Shown here: positions 27,641 to 34,566 of the stretch, piece by piece
Layout: each line of letters starts with the position of its first letter
Numbering within the stretch: the stretch's first letter is position 1
Assembly: GCF_014841215.1 (NCBI RefSeq)
Contig: NZ_JACYTR010000015.1
Span: 1-64,000, forward strand
Length of the DNA stretch: 64,000 nt
Source of the DNA: Pseudomarimonas arenosa
Lineage (GTDB): Bacteria; Pseudomonadota; Gammaproteobacteria; Xanthomonadales; Xanthomonadaceae
Reading direction: 5' to 3'
Made by a program: the position numbers and the translations under genes
Notes under the pieces: model-generated
What the model saw: the letters and a program-made list of their open reading frames with translations, nothing else
Told to the model about the DNA's origin: nothing
Database searches by the model: none

Positions 27641-28558
27641 ATGCTGCTCTACACTCACCCAATCTGCTTGCAACATCTGCCCGGCCCAGGCCATCCGGAA
27701 GCGCCGGAACGGCTTGCGACTGTGCTGGAGGCGATCGACGGCGCGTTTCCTCAACTGCACTGGACCCAGGCACAGCGAGCTGACCGCGACAGCCTGCGGC
27801 TGGCTCATAGCGCCGAGATGATCGAACAGGTATTGCTGTCGCCGCCCCCTGCCTTTCGCCGCATAGATGCCGATACGGCGATGAGCCAGCATTCGGCTGA
27901 AGCCGCCCTGCGCGCGGTCGGCGCCATGATCGAAGCAATTGATCAGGTGATCGACGGCCAGGATCGGCGGGCATTCTGCGCAGTGCGCCCTCCCGGCCAC
28001 CATGCCACCGCGGTGCAGGCGATGGGCTTTTGCCTGTTCAACGCGGTGGCCATCGGCGCCTTGCATGCCCTGCGTCGGCGCGGACTGCAGCGCGTAGCGG
28101 TGGTGGACTTCGATGTTCACCATGGCAATGGCACGCAGGACATTCTGTGGAACGAAGCGGGCGCCTTCTATCTGAGCTCGCACCAGGCGCCGCTGTACCC
28201 AGGCACCGGGCTGGGTTCCGAGCATGGAGGCGCGGGCAAGGTGCTGAATCTGGAACTGCCGGAAGGCGCCGATGGCAGCTTCGTACGGCGCGCCTATACT
28301 GAACATCTTCTTCCTGCACTGGACCAGTTCGAGCCGGAGCTGATCCTGGTTTCCGCCGGATTCGACGCGCACCGGCTCGATCCACTGGCCGGCCTGAATC
28401 TGCAGGCGGCCGACTACGCCTGGATCACCGCCGAGTTGGTGCAGATCGCCAATCGCCACGCGCAAGGCCGGATCGTGTCCATCCTGGAAGGTGGCTACAG
28501 CCTGACCGCGCTGAACGAAAGCAGTGTGGCGCATCTTGGCGAGTTGCTGCGTGATTGA
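27641..28558 (+). CDS. Histone-deacetylase-superfamily hydrolase
   Basis: This 305-residue arginase/deacetylase-fold enzyme is probably an acetylpolyamine or related amidohydrolase. The start LLYTHPICLQHLPGPGHPEAPERL, the His pair in RPPGHHATA, the zinc motif VDFDVHHGNGTQD, and VSAGFDAH with DPLAG all match active HDAC-family residues. I use the ATG at 27641 because the upstream frame to 27485 translates repeat DNA. The substrate is not predictable. Monocistronic by spacing. Confidence 0.9.
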   Translation: MLLYTHPICLQHLPGPGHPEAPERLATVLEAIDGAFPQLHWTQAQRADRDSLRLAHSAEMIEQVLLSPPPAFRRIDADTAMSQHSAEAALRAVGAMIEAIDQVIDGQDRRAFCAVRPPGHHATAVQAMGFCLFNAVAIGALHALRRRGLQRVAVVDFDVHHGNGTQDILWNEAGAFYLSSHQAPLYPGTGLGSEHGGAGKVLNLELPEGADGSFVRRAYTEHLLPALDQFEPELILVSAGFDAHRLDPLAGLNLQAADYAWITAELVQIANRHAQGRIVSILEGGYSLTALNESSVAHLGELLRD

Positions 28559-28586
28559 TTTCGACAGCGGGATGCTTGATGCCCTC

Positions 28587-28670
28587 TGGTGCGCCCAAGA
28601 CGCACCCTATGTCACGCTGTCTGCACTCAATGGCCCCGCCCATTCCATAGGGTGCGTCTTGGGCGCACCA
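28587..28670. terminator. 24-bp perfect inverted repeat between hdac-like gene and amgK
   Basis: Arms 28587-28610 and 28647-28670 are perfect reverse complements of 24 bp around a 36-nt loop. The core is GGTGCGCCCAAGACGCACC. The element lies 28 bp after the deacetylase-like stop and 28 bp before the amgK start, so it may end the first transcript. A shorter version occurs at 293-311, so it is a repeat family rather than gene-specific. Confidence 0.6.
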
Positions 28671-28698
28671 CCACCCTTCACTCACTGATTCACGGTCT

Positions 28699-29715
28699 AT
28701 GTCCAGCACCCGCGCCGACCTCCGACTGGCCTTCGCCCGCCACGCCCTGAGCTGCCCCACGCTGGAACTGGAGTCGGCTTCGGCCGATGCCAGCTTTCGC
28801 AGCTACTGGCGCACCGTGGGCATCACGCCCTCGCGCATCGTGATGGACGCGCCGCCCGAGCGCGAAGATCTCGGCCCCTGGCTGCAGGTGGCTCGGCAAC
28901 TCAATGCTGCCGACATCGCCGCCCCGCAGATCCTCGCCGAGGATCTGCAGCAGGGATTTCTACTGTTAAGTGATCTTGGCCGCCAGACCCTGCTACCGCT
29001 GCTCAGCCAGGCATCGGTCGATGGCCACTATCAATCGGCCATCGACACCATCGTGCAAATGCAGCAGCGACTCGATGCCAGCGGCTTGCCGACCTACGAT
29101 CACCAGCGCCTGACCACCGAAATGGAGCTGATGCCAGCCTGGCTCCTGCAAAAGCATCTTGGTTACACGCCAGAGTGCGAGGAGTGGGATGTCATCGAGT
29201 CAGCGTTTCAGGCCTTGCTCGACAATGCGGCGGCGCAGCCGCAGGCGTTCGTGCACCGCGACTACCATTCGCGCAATCTGATGGTTCAGCAGGATGGCAC
29301 CTTGGCGGTGATCGATTTCCAGGACGCGGTGCGCGGCCCGATCACCTATGATCCGGTGTCACTGCTGCGCGACTGCTATATCGAGTGGCCAGACGAGCAG
29401 GTGTATGCCTGGCTCGATCAGTACCGCCAGCGCCTGGCCGCCGCCGGTGGACCAGAGCTTGATCGCGAGCAACTCAACACCTGGTTCGACCTGATGGGCC
29501 TGCAGCGCCACATCAAGGTGCTGGGCATCTTCTGTCGGCTCTGGTATCGCGATGCAAAGCCCGGCTACCTCGGTGATCTTCCCCTGGTCTGGCGCTACAC
29601 CCAGCGCGTCGGCCGCCGCTATGAAAAGATCCGACCGCTGATCGAACTGCTGGAACGGGTGATCGGTGAGCGCGATCTGTGTCAGCCGGTGGCCCTGCAG
29701 CCCGAGCACGCCTGA
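28699..29715 (+). CDS. amgK: N-acetylmuramate/N-acetylglucosamine anomeric kinase AmgK
   Basis: AmgK phosphorylates the anomeric position of MurNAc or GlcNAc in the peptidoglycan recycling route that bypasses de novo UDP-MurNAc synthesis. The 338-residue protein has the aminoglycoside-phosphotransferase fold, with SADASFRSYWRT near the start, the catalytic FVHRDYHSRNLMVQ and the metal motif VIDFQDAVRGPITYDPVSLLRD. The stop overlaps the murU start (TGATG), and this pairing supports the specific assignment over a generic phosphotransferase. Confidence 0.92.
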   Translation: MSSTRADLRLAFARHALSCPTLELESASADASFRSYWRTVGITPSRIVMDAPPEREDLGPWLQVARQLNAADIAAPQILAEDLQQGFLLLSDLGRQTLLPLLSQASVDGHYQSAIDTIVQMQQRLDASGLPTYDHQRLTTEMELMPAWLLQKHLGYTPECEEWDVIESAFQALLDNAAAQPQAFVHRDYHSRNLMVQQDGTLAVIDFQDAVRGPITYDPVSLLRDCYIEWPDEQVYAWLDQYRQRLAAAGGPELDREQLNTWFDLMGLQRHIKVLGIFCRLWYRDAKPGYLGDLPLVWRYTQRVGRRYEKIRPLIELLERVIGERDLCQPVALQPEHA

Positions 29716-30416
29716 TGCGGGCGATGATCTTCGCTGCCGGGCGCGGTGAGCGCATGCGGCCGCTGACCGATCTCACGCCCAAGCCTTTGTTGCAGGTGGG
29801 TGGCAAGCCGCTGATCGTCTGGCATCTCGAACGTCTGGCCGCCGCTGGCGTCACCGATGTGGTGATCAACACCTCCTGGCTGGCCGAGCAGATTCCAGCG
29901 ACGCTGGGCGATGGCAGCCGCTTCGGTCTTGGCATTCGGTATCTCTATGAAGGCCCGACCCCACTGGAAACCGGCGGCGGCATGCTGAACGCCCTGCCCT
30001 TGCTCGGACGCGAACCGTTCTGGCTGGTCAATGGCGATATATTCACCGACTTCGAATACGCCAGCCTGCCGCGCGCACCCGATGGCCTGGCGCATCTGGT
30101 GCTGGTTGACCCGCCTGCGCAGTCGACTCAGGGCGATTTCGCCGTTGATTCAAACGGACGACTGATCAGCAGTGGTGAACACAGGCTCACCTATTCTGGC
30201 ATCGGTGTCTATCGACCCGAGTTGTTCGACGACTGGCCATTGGTGATCGGTGAGCTGGCGCCCGCAGACCGCCAGCCAGCACGGTTTCGGCTCGCGCCAT
30301 TGCTGCACGCGGCGATTGCCAAAGGGCGCATCAGCGCCGAACACTACGCCGGCGTATGGATCGATGTGGGCACGCCGGAACGTCTGCAAGCGCTGCGAAG
30401 CAGCCTGCAAGGCTGA
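29715..30416 (+). CDS. murU: N-acetylmuramate-1-phosphate uridylyltransferase MurU
   Basis: MurU converts MurNAc-1-phosphate and UTP to UDP-MurNAc, completing the AmgK-MurU recycling shunt. The 233 residues begin MRAMIFAAGRGERMRPLTDLTPKPLLQVGGKPLI, the nucleotidyltransferase signature. Further motifs are ETGGGMLNAL, VNGDIFTDF (metal Asp) and WIDVGTPERLQAL. The start is the ATG overlapping the amgK stop. In pseudomonads and xanthomonads this pathway confers some fosfomycin tolerance. Confidence 0.93.
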   Translation: MRAMIFAAGRGERMRPLTDLTPKPLLQVGGKPLIVWHLERLAAAGVTDVVINTSWLAEQIPATLGDGSRFGLGIRYLYEGPTPLETGGGMLNALPLLGREPFWLVNGDIFTDFEYASLPRAPDGLAHLVLVDPPAQSTQGDFAVDSNGRLISSGEHRLTYSGIGVYRPELFDDWPLVIGELAPADRQPARFRLAPLLHAAIAKGRISAEHYAGVWIDVGTPERLQALRSSLQG

Positions 30417-30518
30417 ACTCGCAGCGCCACCATGCGGTGACGTACAGATTCGCTGACACACAGAATGGTGAATAATCGCCGGCCGTTGCACGCAATCTGC
30501 GTTGTGGATTCCGGGATC

Positions 30519-31028
30519 ATGATCGAATCGTTTAACCGCGAACAACTGCTGTCCTCCAGCGAGGGCAGGCTTTTTTCCGCCAATAGCGGCCGCCTGCCGG
30601 CGCCACCGATGCTGATGTTTGACCGCATCACCCATATCGCCGATGAAGGCGGCGAGCACGGCCTTGGCCTGATCAAGGCGGAACTTGATGTTAATCCCGA
30701 CCTGTGGTTCTTTGATTGCCATTTCAAGACCGACCCGGTGATGCCGGGCTGCCTGGGTCTCGACGCGATGTGGCAACTGGTCGGCTTCTTCCTGACCTGG
30801 AAGAAACTGCCGGGGCGCGGTCGCGCCCTGGGTGTCGGTGAAGTGAAGTTCTTTGGCGAAGTCTGCCCCAGCGCCAAGCTGGTGACCTATGTGATCGATA
30901 TCAAACGGGTGATCCAGCGCAAGCTGATCATGGCTATTGGCGATGCCAAGATGCTGGTCGACGGCAAGGAGATCTACAGTGCGCAGGATTTGCGCGTCGG
31001 CCTGTTCGAACGCGGAGCCAGCGCATGA
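30519..31028 (+). CDS. fabA: 3-hydroxydecanoyl-ACP dehydratase/isomerase FabA
   Basis: FabA dehydrates 3-hydroxyacyl-ACP and isomerises the C10 trans-2 to cis-3 intermediate, starting unsaturated fatty acid synthesis. The 169-residue product contains [12 protein letters not shown], the hot-dog active site His in [14 protein letters not shown], the Asp in [14 protein letters not shown], and [12 protein letters not shown] chose the ATG at 30519 ([11 protein letters not shown]), aligning with E. coli FabA. The upstream frame from 30465 adds 18 unlikely residues. It overlaps fabB by 4 bp. Confidence 0.96.
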   Translation: MIESFNREQLLSSSEGRLFSANSGRLPAPPMLMFDRITHIADEGGEHGLGLIKAELDVNPDLWFFDCHFKTDPVMPGCLGLDAMWQLVGFFLTWKKLPGRGRALGVGEVKFFGEVCPSAKLVTYVIDIKRVIQRKLIMAIGDAKMLVDGKEIYSAQDLRVGLFERGASA

Positions 31029-32245
31029 TGGCTCCGCGTCGGGTGGTGGTCACCGGATTTGGCATCGTCAGCTGCCTCGGCAATGACGAAGCCAGCGTGG
31101 TCGATGCGCTGAAGCACGGCCGCTCGGGCATACGCATCGATGCCGAAGCGGTCGAGTTCGGCTTGCGCAGCCATATGGCGGGTCGTCCGCAGATCGATCT
31201 GGAAGCCCGCATCGATCGCAAGGCGCGCCGCTTCATGGCCGATGCTGCGGCCTACGCCCATGTCGCACTGGACGAGGCGATTGCCATGTCCGGCCTGCCG
31301 CCCGAGACGGTGTCGAATGTGCGTACCGGATTGATGATGGGCTCGGGCGGCGCCTCCTCGTTGGCCCAGAGCGAAGCCTGCGACACCCTGCGCGCCAAGG
31401 GCGTGCGTCGGGTCGGCGCCTACGGCGTCACCAAAACCATGAGTTCCACCGTCTCGGCCTGTCTGTCCACGGCCTTCAAGATCAAGGGTCTCAACTATTC
31501 GATCGCCTCGGCCTGCGCCACCTCGGCGCACTGCATCGGCGTCTCCGCCCAACAGATTCGCTGGGGCGAACAGGATGTGATGTTTGCCGGCGGTGGCGAA
31601 GAACTGAGCTGGGCGATGAGCTGTCTGTTCGACGGCATGGGCGCGCTGTCGACCAATAACGAACAGGCGGAAACCGCCTCACGCCCTTACGATGCCGGTC
31701 GCGATGGCTTTGTCATTGCCGGCGGCGGCGGCGTTCTGGTGCTGGAGAGCCTGGAGCACGCGCAGGCGCGCGGCGCGAACATTCTGGCCGAACTGGTCGG
31801 CTTTGGCGCCAGCAGCGACGGCGCCGATATGGTCGCGCCGTCCGGCGAGGGCGCGGTGCGCTGCATGCGCCAGGCCCTGGCCGGCCTGCCCGGCTCGGTC
31901 GACTACATCAACACCCACGGCACCTCGACCCCGGTCGGTGATCTGGCCGAACTGGGCGCGATGCGCGAGGTGTTCGGCGTCGAGATGCCGCCGTTCTCCT
32001 CCACCAAGGCGCTCAGCGGTCACTCGCTGGGAGCCGCCGGCGTGCACGAAGCGATCTACAGCCTGTTGATGATGAAGCATGGCTTCATGGCCGGCTCGGC
32101 CCATATCAGCGAAGTGGATCCTGCGGCCGCCGATATGCCCCTGCTGCGCCAGTCGCGCGATGCACAGCTCAACTACGTGCTAAGCAACAGTTTCGGCTTT
32201 GGCGGCACCAACGCATCGCTGGTATTCGGCCGCTACGCGAGTTGA
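31025..32245 (+). CDS. fabB: 3-oxoacyl-ACP synthase I FabB
   Basis: FabB elongates the cis-3-decenoyl-ACP made by FabA, so the pair sets membrane unsaturation. In this 406-residue condensing enzyme the catalytic triad is visible as Cys in [12 protein letters not shown], His in [11 protein letters not shown] and His in [12 protein letters not shown], and [12 protein letters not shown] closes the protein. The first ATG at 31025 overlaps the fabA stop. A second ATG follows immediately, and either may be used. Confidence 0.96.
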   Translation: MMAPRRVVVTGFGIVSCLGNDEASVVDALKHGRSGIRIDAEAVEFGLRSHMAGRPQIDLEARIDRKARRFMADAAAYAHVALDEAIAMSGLPPETVSNVRTGLMMGSGGASSLAQSEACDTLRAKGVRRVGAYGVTKTMSSTVSACLSTAFKIKGLNYSIASACATSAHCIGVSAQQIRWGEQDVMFAGGGEELSWAMSCLFDGMGALSTNNEQAETASRPYDAGRDGFVIAGGGGVLVLESLEHAQARGANILAELVGFGASSDGADMVAPSGEGAVRCMRQALAGLPGSVDYINTHGTSTPVGDLAELGAMREVFGVEMPPFSSTKALSGHSLGAAGVHEAIYSLLMMKHGFMAGSAHISEVDPAAADMPLLRQSRDAQLNYVLSNSFGFGGTNASLVFGRYAS

Positions 32246-33052
32246 GCCGGGTGGGCGCAACGCCCACCGAGCTGGTGCTTTGCACCCTTCTCCCTGTGCG
32301 AGAAGGTGCCCGAAGGGCAGGTGAGGGTCCGAACACGCCGTGCGTCTGGTCATTACAAGGACTCAAGGACATCCGGCCCTCACCAAAGCCCTTTCCATGA
32401 AGCGACTACTTAACTCTTTGATTCGCTTGAGTCAGACTTTGCTCCCCTCCCCCCTGGCGGGGGAGAGATCGATGTGCGCCGATTTTCGCCGCACCGGTTG
32501 ATGCCCCGAAACTCCCTCCCCGATGTTCGGGGAGGCTGGGGAGGGGTTAGGGAGCCGATCCTTGCCTGCCCAGGGGCCTCGCGCAGCGGGGTTCCTGGGT
32601 AGATCGATGCGCACTGACAACGCGCGCCGGCTGATGCCCCGAAACTCCATCCCCGATGTTCGGGGAGGGCTGGGGAGGGGTTAGGGAGCCGATCCTTGCC
32701 TGCCCAGGGGCCTCGCGCAGCGGGGTTCCTGGGTAGATCGATGCGCACTGACAACGCGCGCCGGCTGATGCCCCGAAACTCCCTCCCCGATGTTCGGGGA
32801 GGGCTGGGGAGGGGTTAGGGAGCCCATCCTTGCCTGCCCAGGGGCCTCGCGCAGCGGGGTTCCTGGGTAGGGGCTTCAAATCGCTCCGGTGCAGTCTCTC
32901 ACGCGGCCCGCAACGTCGGCGGTGGCCGTGTGATCCTGTTTGCATCCAAAGCGCGCGTTTCATGGTGGCAGGCAATTTGTCTGCACTCGCTCGGTGTAAG
33001 CCGCCACGGCCGGCGCCGCAAGCGAGCCCCATTCCGCTGTTGGAGATCACTG
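32246..33052. other. 807-bp intergenic region filled by repeats
   Basis: No protein gene is supported here. After fabB there is a GGGCGCAACGCCC-type motif and a CCTTCTCCCTGTGCGAGAAGG palindrome (about 32285-32305). Then a CCCCTGGCGGGGGAGAG half-palindrome precedes three tandem copies of the 134-135 bp element (32468-32870), ending in GGGGCTTCAAATCG. The last 180 bp have no repeat and must contain the promoter of the small Cys-rich gene. Confidence 0.8.
32468..32870 (+). repeat. 134-135 bp element, three head-to-tail tandem copies
   Basis: Units at 32468-32602 (135 bp), 32603-32736 and 32737-32870 (134 bp each) abut exactly, so each ends CCTGGGTAG and the next starts ATCGATG. They are nearly identical. 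Unit 1 differs most at its start (GTGCGCCGATTTTCG). Each carries the hairpin CCCCGATGTTCGGGG, TTAGGGAGC and GGGGCCTCGCGCAGCG. The tandem junction defines the unit's ends. Confidence 0.92.
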
Positions 33053-33271
33053 ATGAAAATGAAATTCGCCCTGGCGATGTCGTTGTCCGTTGCCGCATTC
33101 ACCGGTTCGCTGTTTGCTACCAGCGCGCGCGCCGACGTCTACCCGGACCCGCAATGCTTCCGCGCCTGCCAGCAGGAATACCGCCTGTGCATGACCTATA
33201 CGCCGGACAAGGCCGTGCTGTGCGAGCGTCGTCGCCGCGAATGCCTGACCGACTGCGGCACCTACTTGTAA
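33053..33271 (+). CDS. Secreted six-cysteine mini-protein
   Basis: The 72-residue product has a signal peptide (MKMKFALAMSLSVAAFTGS...ARA, cleaved before DVYPD), leaving about 45 residues. Its six cysteines are spaced CX3CX6CX10CX6CX3C, a mirror-symmetric pattern that would suit two helices clamped by disulfides. I do not recognise a family. A GGAG lies 8 bp before the ATG, and a 12-bp terminator hairpin follows at 33289-33319, so it forms its own transcription unit. It is probably periplasmic or secreted. Confidence 0.75.
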   Translation: MKMKFALAMSLSVAAFTGSLFATSARADVYPDPQCFRACQQEYRLCMTYTPDKAVLCERRRRECLTDCGTYL

Positions 33272-33288
33272 GCCCAGTCTGAGCTCGG

Positions 33289-33319
33289 CCATGCAGCCGG
33301 ATGATCGCCGGCTGCATGG
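33289..33319 (+). terminator. Hairpin after the six-cysteine gene
   Basis: A perfect 12-bp stem (33289-33300 with 33308-33319), a 7-nt loop and a weak GTTACC run start 18 bp after the stop codon. It is probably a rho-independent terminator despite the short T-tract. Confidence 0.65.
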
Positions 33320-33371
33320 TTACCCCAGCCACTCAACATTGCGCTTGCGCGCACAACCTTCGGAATGAAAC

Positions 33372-33776
33372 ATGCTCAAGCACCTGAAAACGGCGTTCCT
33401 GATGCTCATCCTGGCCGCGGCCAGTGCAGCGCTCGGTGGACTTGCCGCCACCTGGTTCAAGGCCGATACCGAGACCTTCATCGCTGGCGACTATTCGCTG
33501 CAGCGCAGTGTTACCGGCCAGGATGTGGTGCTGATCGGGACGAGCTGGTGCGGATACTGCAAGCAGACCCGAGAGTTTCTTGCCCAGCGTGGCGTCGAGT
33601 TTGCCGATCTCGACCTGGAGAACTCCAAGCAGGCCTATGACTGGGTCGAGAGCCTGAACGCGCCCGGCGTACCGGTGCTGCTGATTGGCAATCGGCAGAT
33701 TCGCGGCTTTCGGCCCGAAGCCATCGAAGAAGCCCTGTCGGCATGGGCGGCAAGACCCGCTGCCAGCGCAGGCTGA
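33372..33776 (+). CDS. Membrane-anchored glutaredoxin-like protein
   Basis: The 134-residue protein has an N-terminal hydrophobic segment (about 8-28, AFLMLILAAASAALGGLAATW) that anchors or exports it, followed by a glutaredoxin fold: VVLIGTSWCGYCKQTREFL with the CGYC redox pair, and APGVPVLLIGNRQIRGF with the cis-Pro. A periplasm-facing thiol-disulfide exchange role is likely. It lies directly after the secreted six-cysteine gene, which could be a client, but a terminator separates them, so that link is speculative. Confidence 0.85.
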   Translation: MLKHLKTAFLMLILAAASAALGGLAATWFKADTETFIAGDYSLQRSVTGQDVVLIGTSWCGYCKQTREFLAQRGVEFADLDLENSKQAYDWVESLNAPGVPVLLIGNRQIRGFRPEAIEEALSAWAARPAASAG

Positions 33777-33969
33777 TCGCCCCCGATCGCCTCTCTTGCG
33801 CCCGCCACTGACCGCAGGCATCAGTCGGGACCATCGGCCACGGCAAGCCTGGACTGGATTCATGCGTCTCCCTCGGGTAGCCTTCGCGGCTGGCCGACGT
33901 TCTGAGCGACTTCGATCCTTTGATCGCGGCAGGATCGTCACGTTCCCACAGAACCGGCGTCTGAACCGC
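33777..33969. other. Upstream region of the sigma/kinase operon
   Basis: The reading frame of the sigma factor continues back through this gap, but the translation is Arg/Pro-rich and unlike the family. I see no separate gene. The promoter for the sigma/kinase pair should be here. I could not pick out a convincing -35/-10 pair. Confidence 0.4.
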
Positions 33970-34566
33970 ATGAGCAGCGATAGCGAGCATGACATCACCG
34001 ACTTGCTGAGTCGGCTGCGCCGCGGCGAGGCAGAAGCACAGGGCTTGCTGATGGAGTCGCTGTATCCGGCCTTTAAGCGCATGGCCTCACGCAACCTGCG
34101 CCAGTTTGGCAGCCAGCTCACCTTGAGCGCCACCGAACTGGTGCACGAAACCTATCTGCGCTTTGAGCCACAGCGACGGGTCAGCTGGGAAAACCGCGAA
34201 CAGCTGATCGGTGTCATCGGCATGCTGATGCGGCGAGCCGCGCTCGACTATCTGCGCGGTCGACGCACCGAGAAGCGTGGCGCCCAGCAAAACCTGCGCT
34301 CGCTCGACACGCTGCCCACCGCCGAACTACCAGGCAGTGAGGAGGATCGCGAGCTGCTTGATCTTGAATCGGCGTTGCGCGAGCTGGCTGAAAAGATGCC
34401 GGTCATCGCCGCCGTGGCGGAGCTCAAGCTGTTCTCCGGCATGACCAAGGACGAGATCGCATCGAGCTGCAACATTTCCACCGCCACCGTGGTGCGGCAT
34501 TGGCGCTTCGCCCGCGCCTGGCTGGGTGAGCGACTGGGAGGCCTGGCCGCCGCCGATGACGAGTGA
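33970..34566 (+). CDS. ECF sigma factor of the kinase-associated type
   Basis: The 198-residue ECF sigma factor has region 2 (EAQGLLMESLYPAFKRMASRNL...LSATELVHETYLRF) and region 4 (ALRELAEKMPVIAAVAELKLFSGMTKDEIASSCNISTATVVRHWRFARAWL). Region 2.2 carries SATE (53-56) where most ECF factors have the acidic DAED that binds core polymerase. Loss of charge here, with Thr55 present, is like the ECF43 factors that need phosphorylation by a linked kinase. The ATG at 33970 is used, and the 3' end overlaps the kinase gene by 11 bp. No anti-sigma gene is adjacent. Confidence 0.9.
   Translation: MSSDSEHDITDLLSRLRRGEAEAQGLLMESLYPAFKRMASRNLRQFGSQLTLSATELVHETYLRFEPQRRVSWENREQLIGVIGMLMRRAALDYLRGRRTEKRGAQQNLRSLDTLPTAELPGSEEDRELLDLESALRELAEKMPVIAAVAELKLFSGMTKDEIASSCNISTATVVRHWRFARAWLGERLGGLAAADDE

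Noticed and set aside
33685-33969. 95-residue N-terminal extension of the ECF sigma factor
   Set aside because: The sequence is Arg/Pro-rich and unlike ECF factors, and its start would lie within the glutaredoxin gene.
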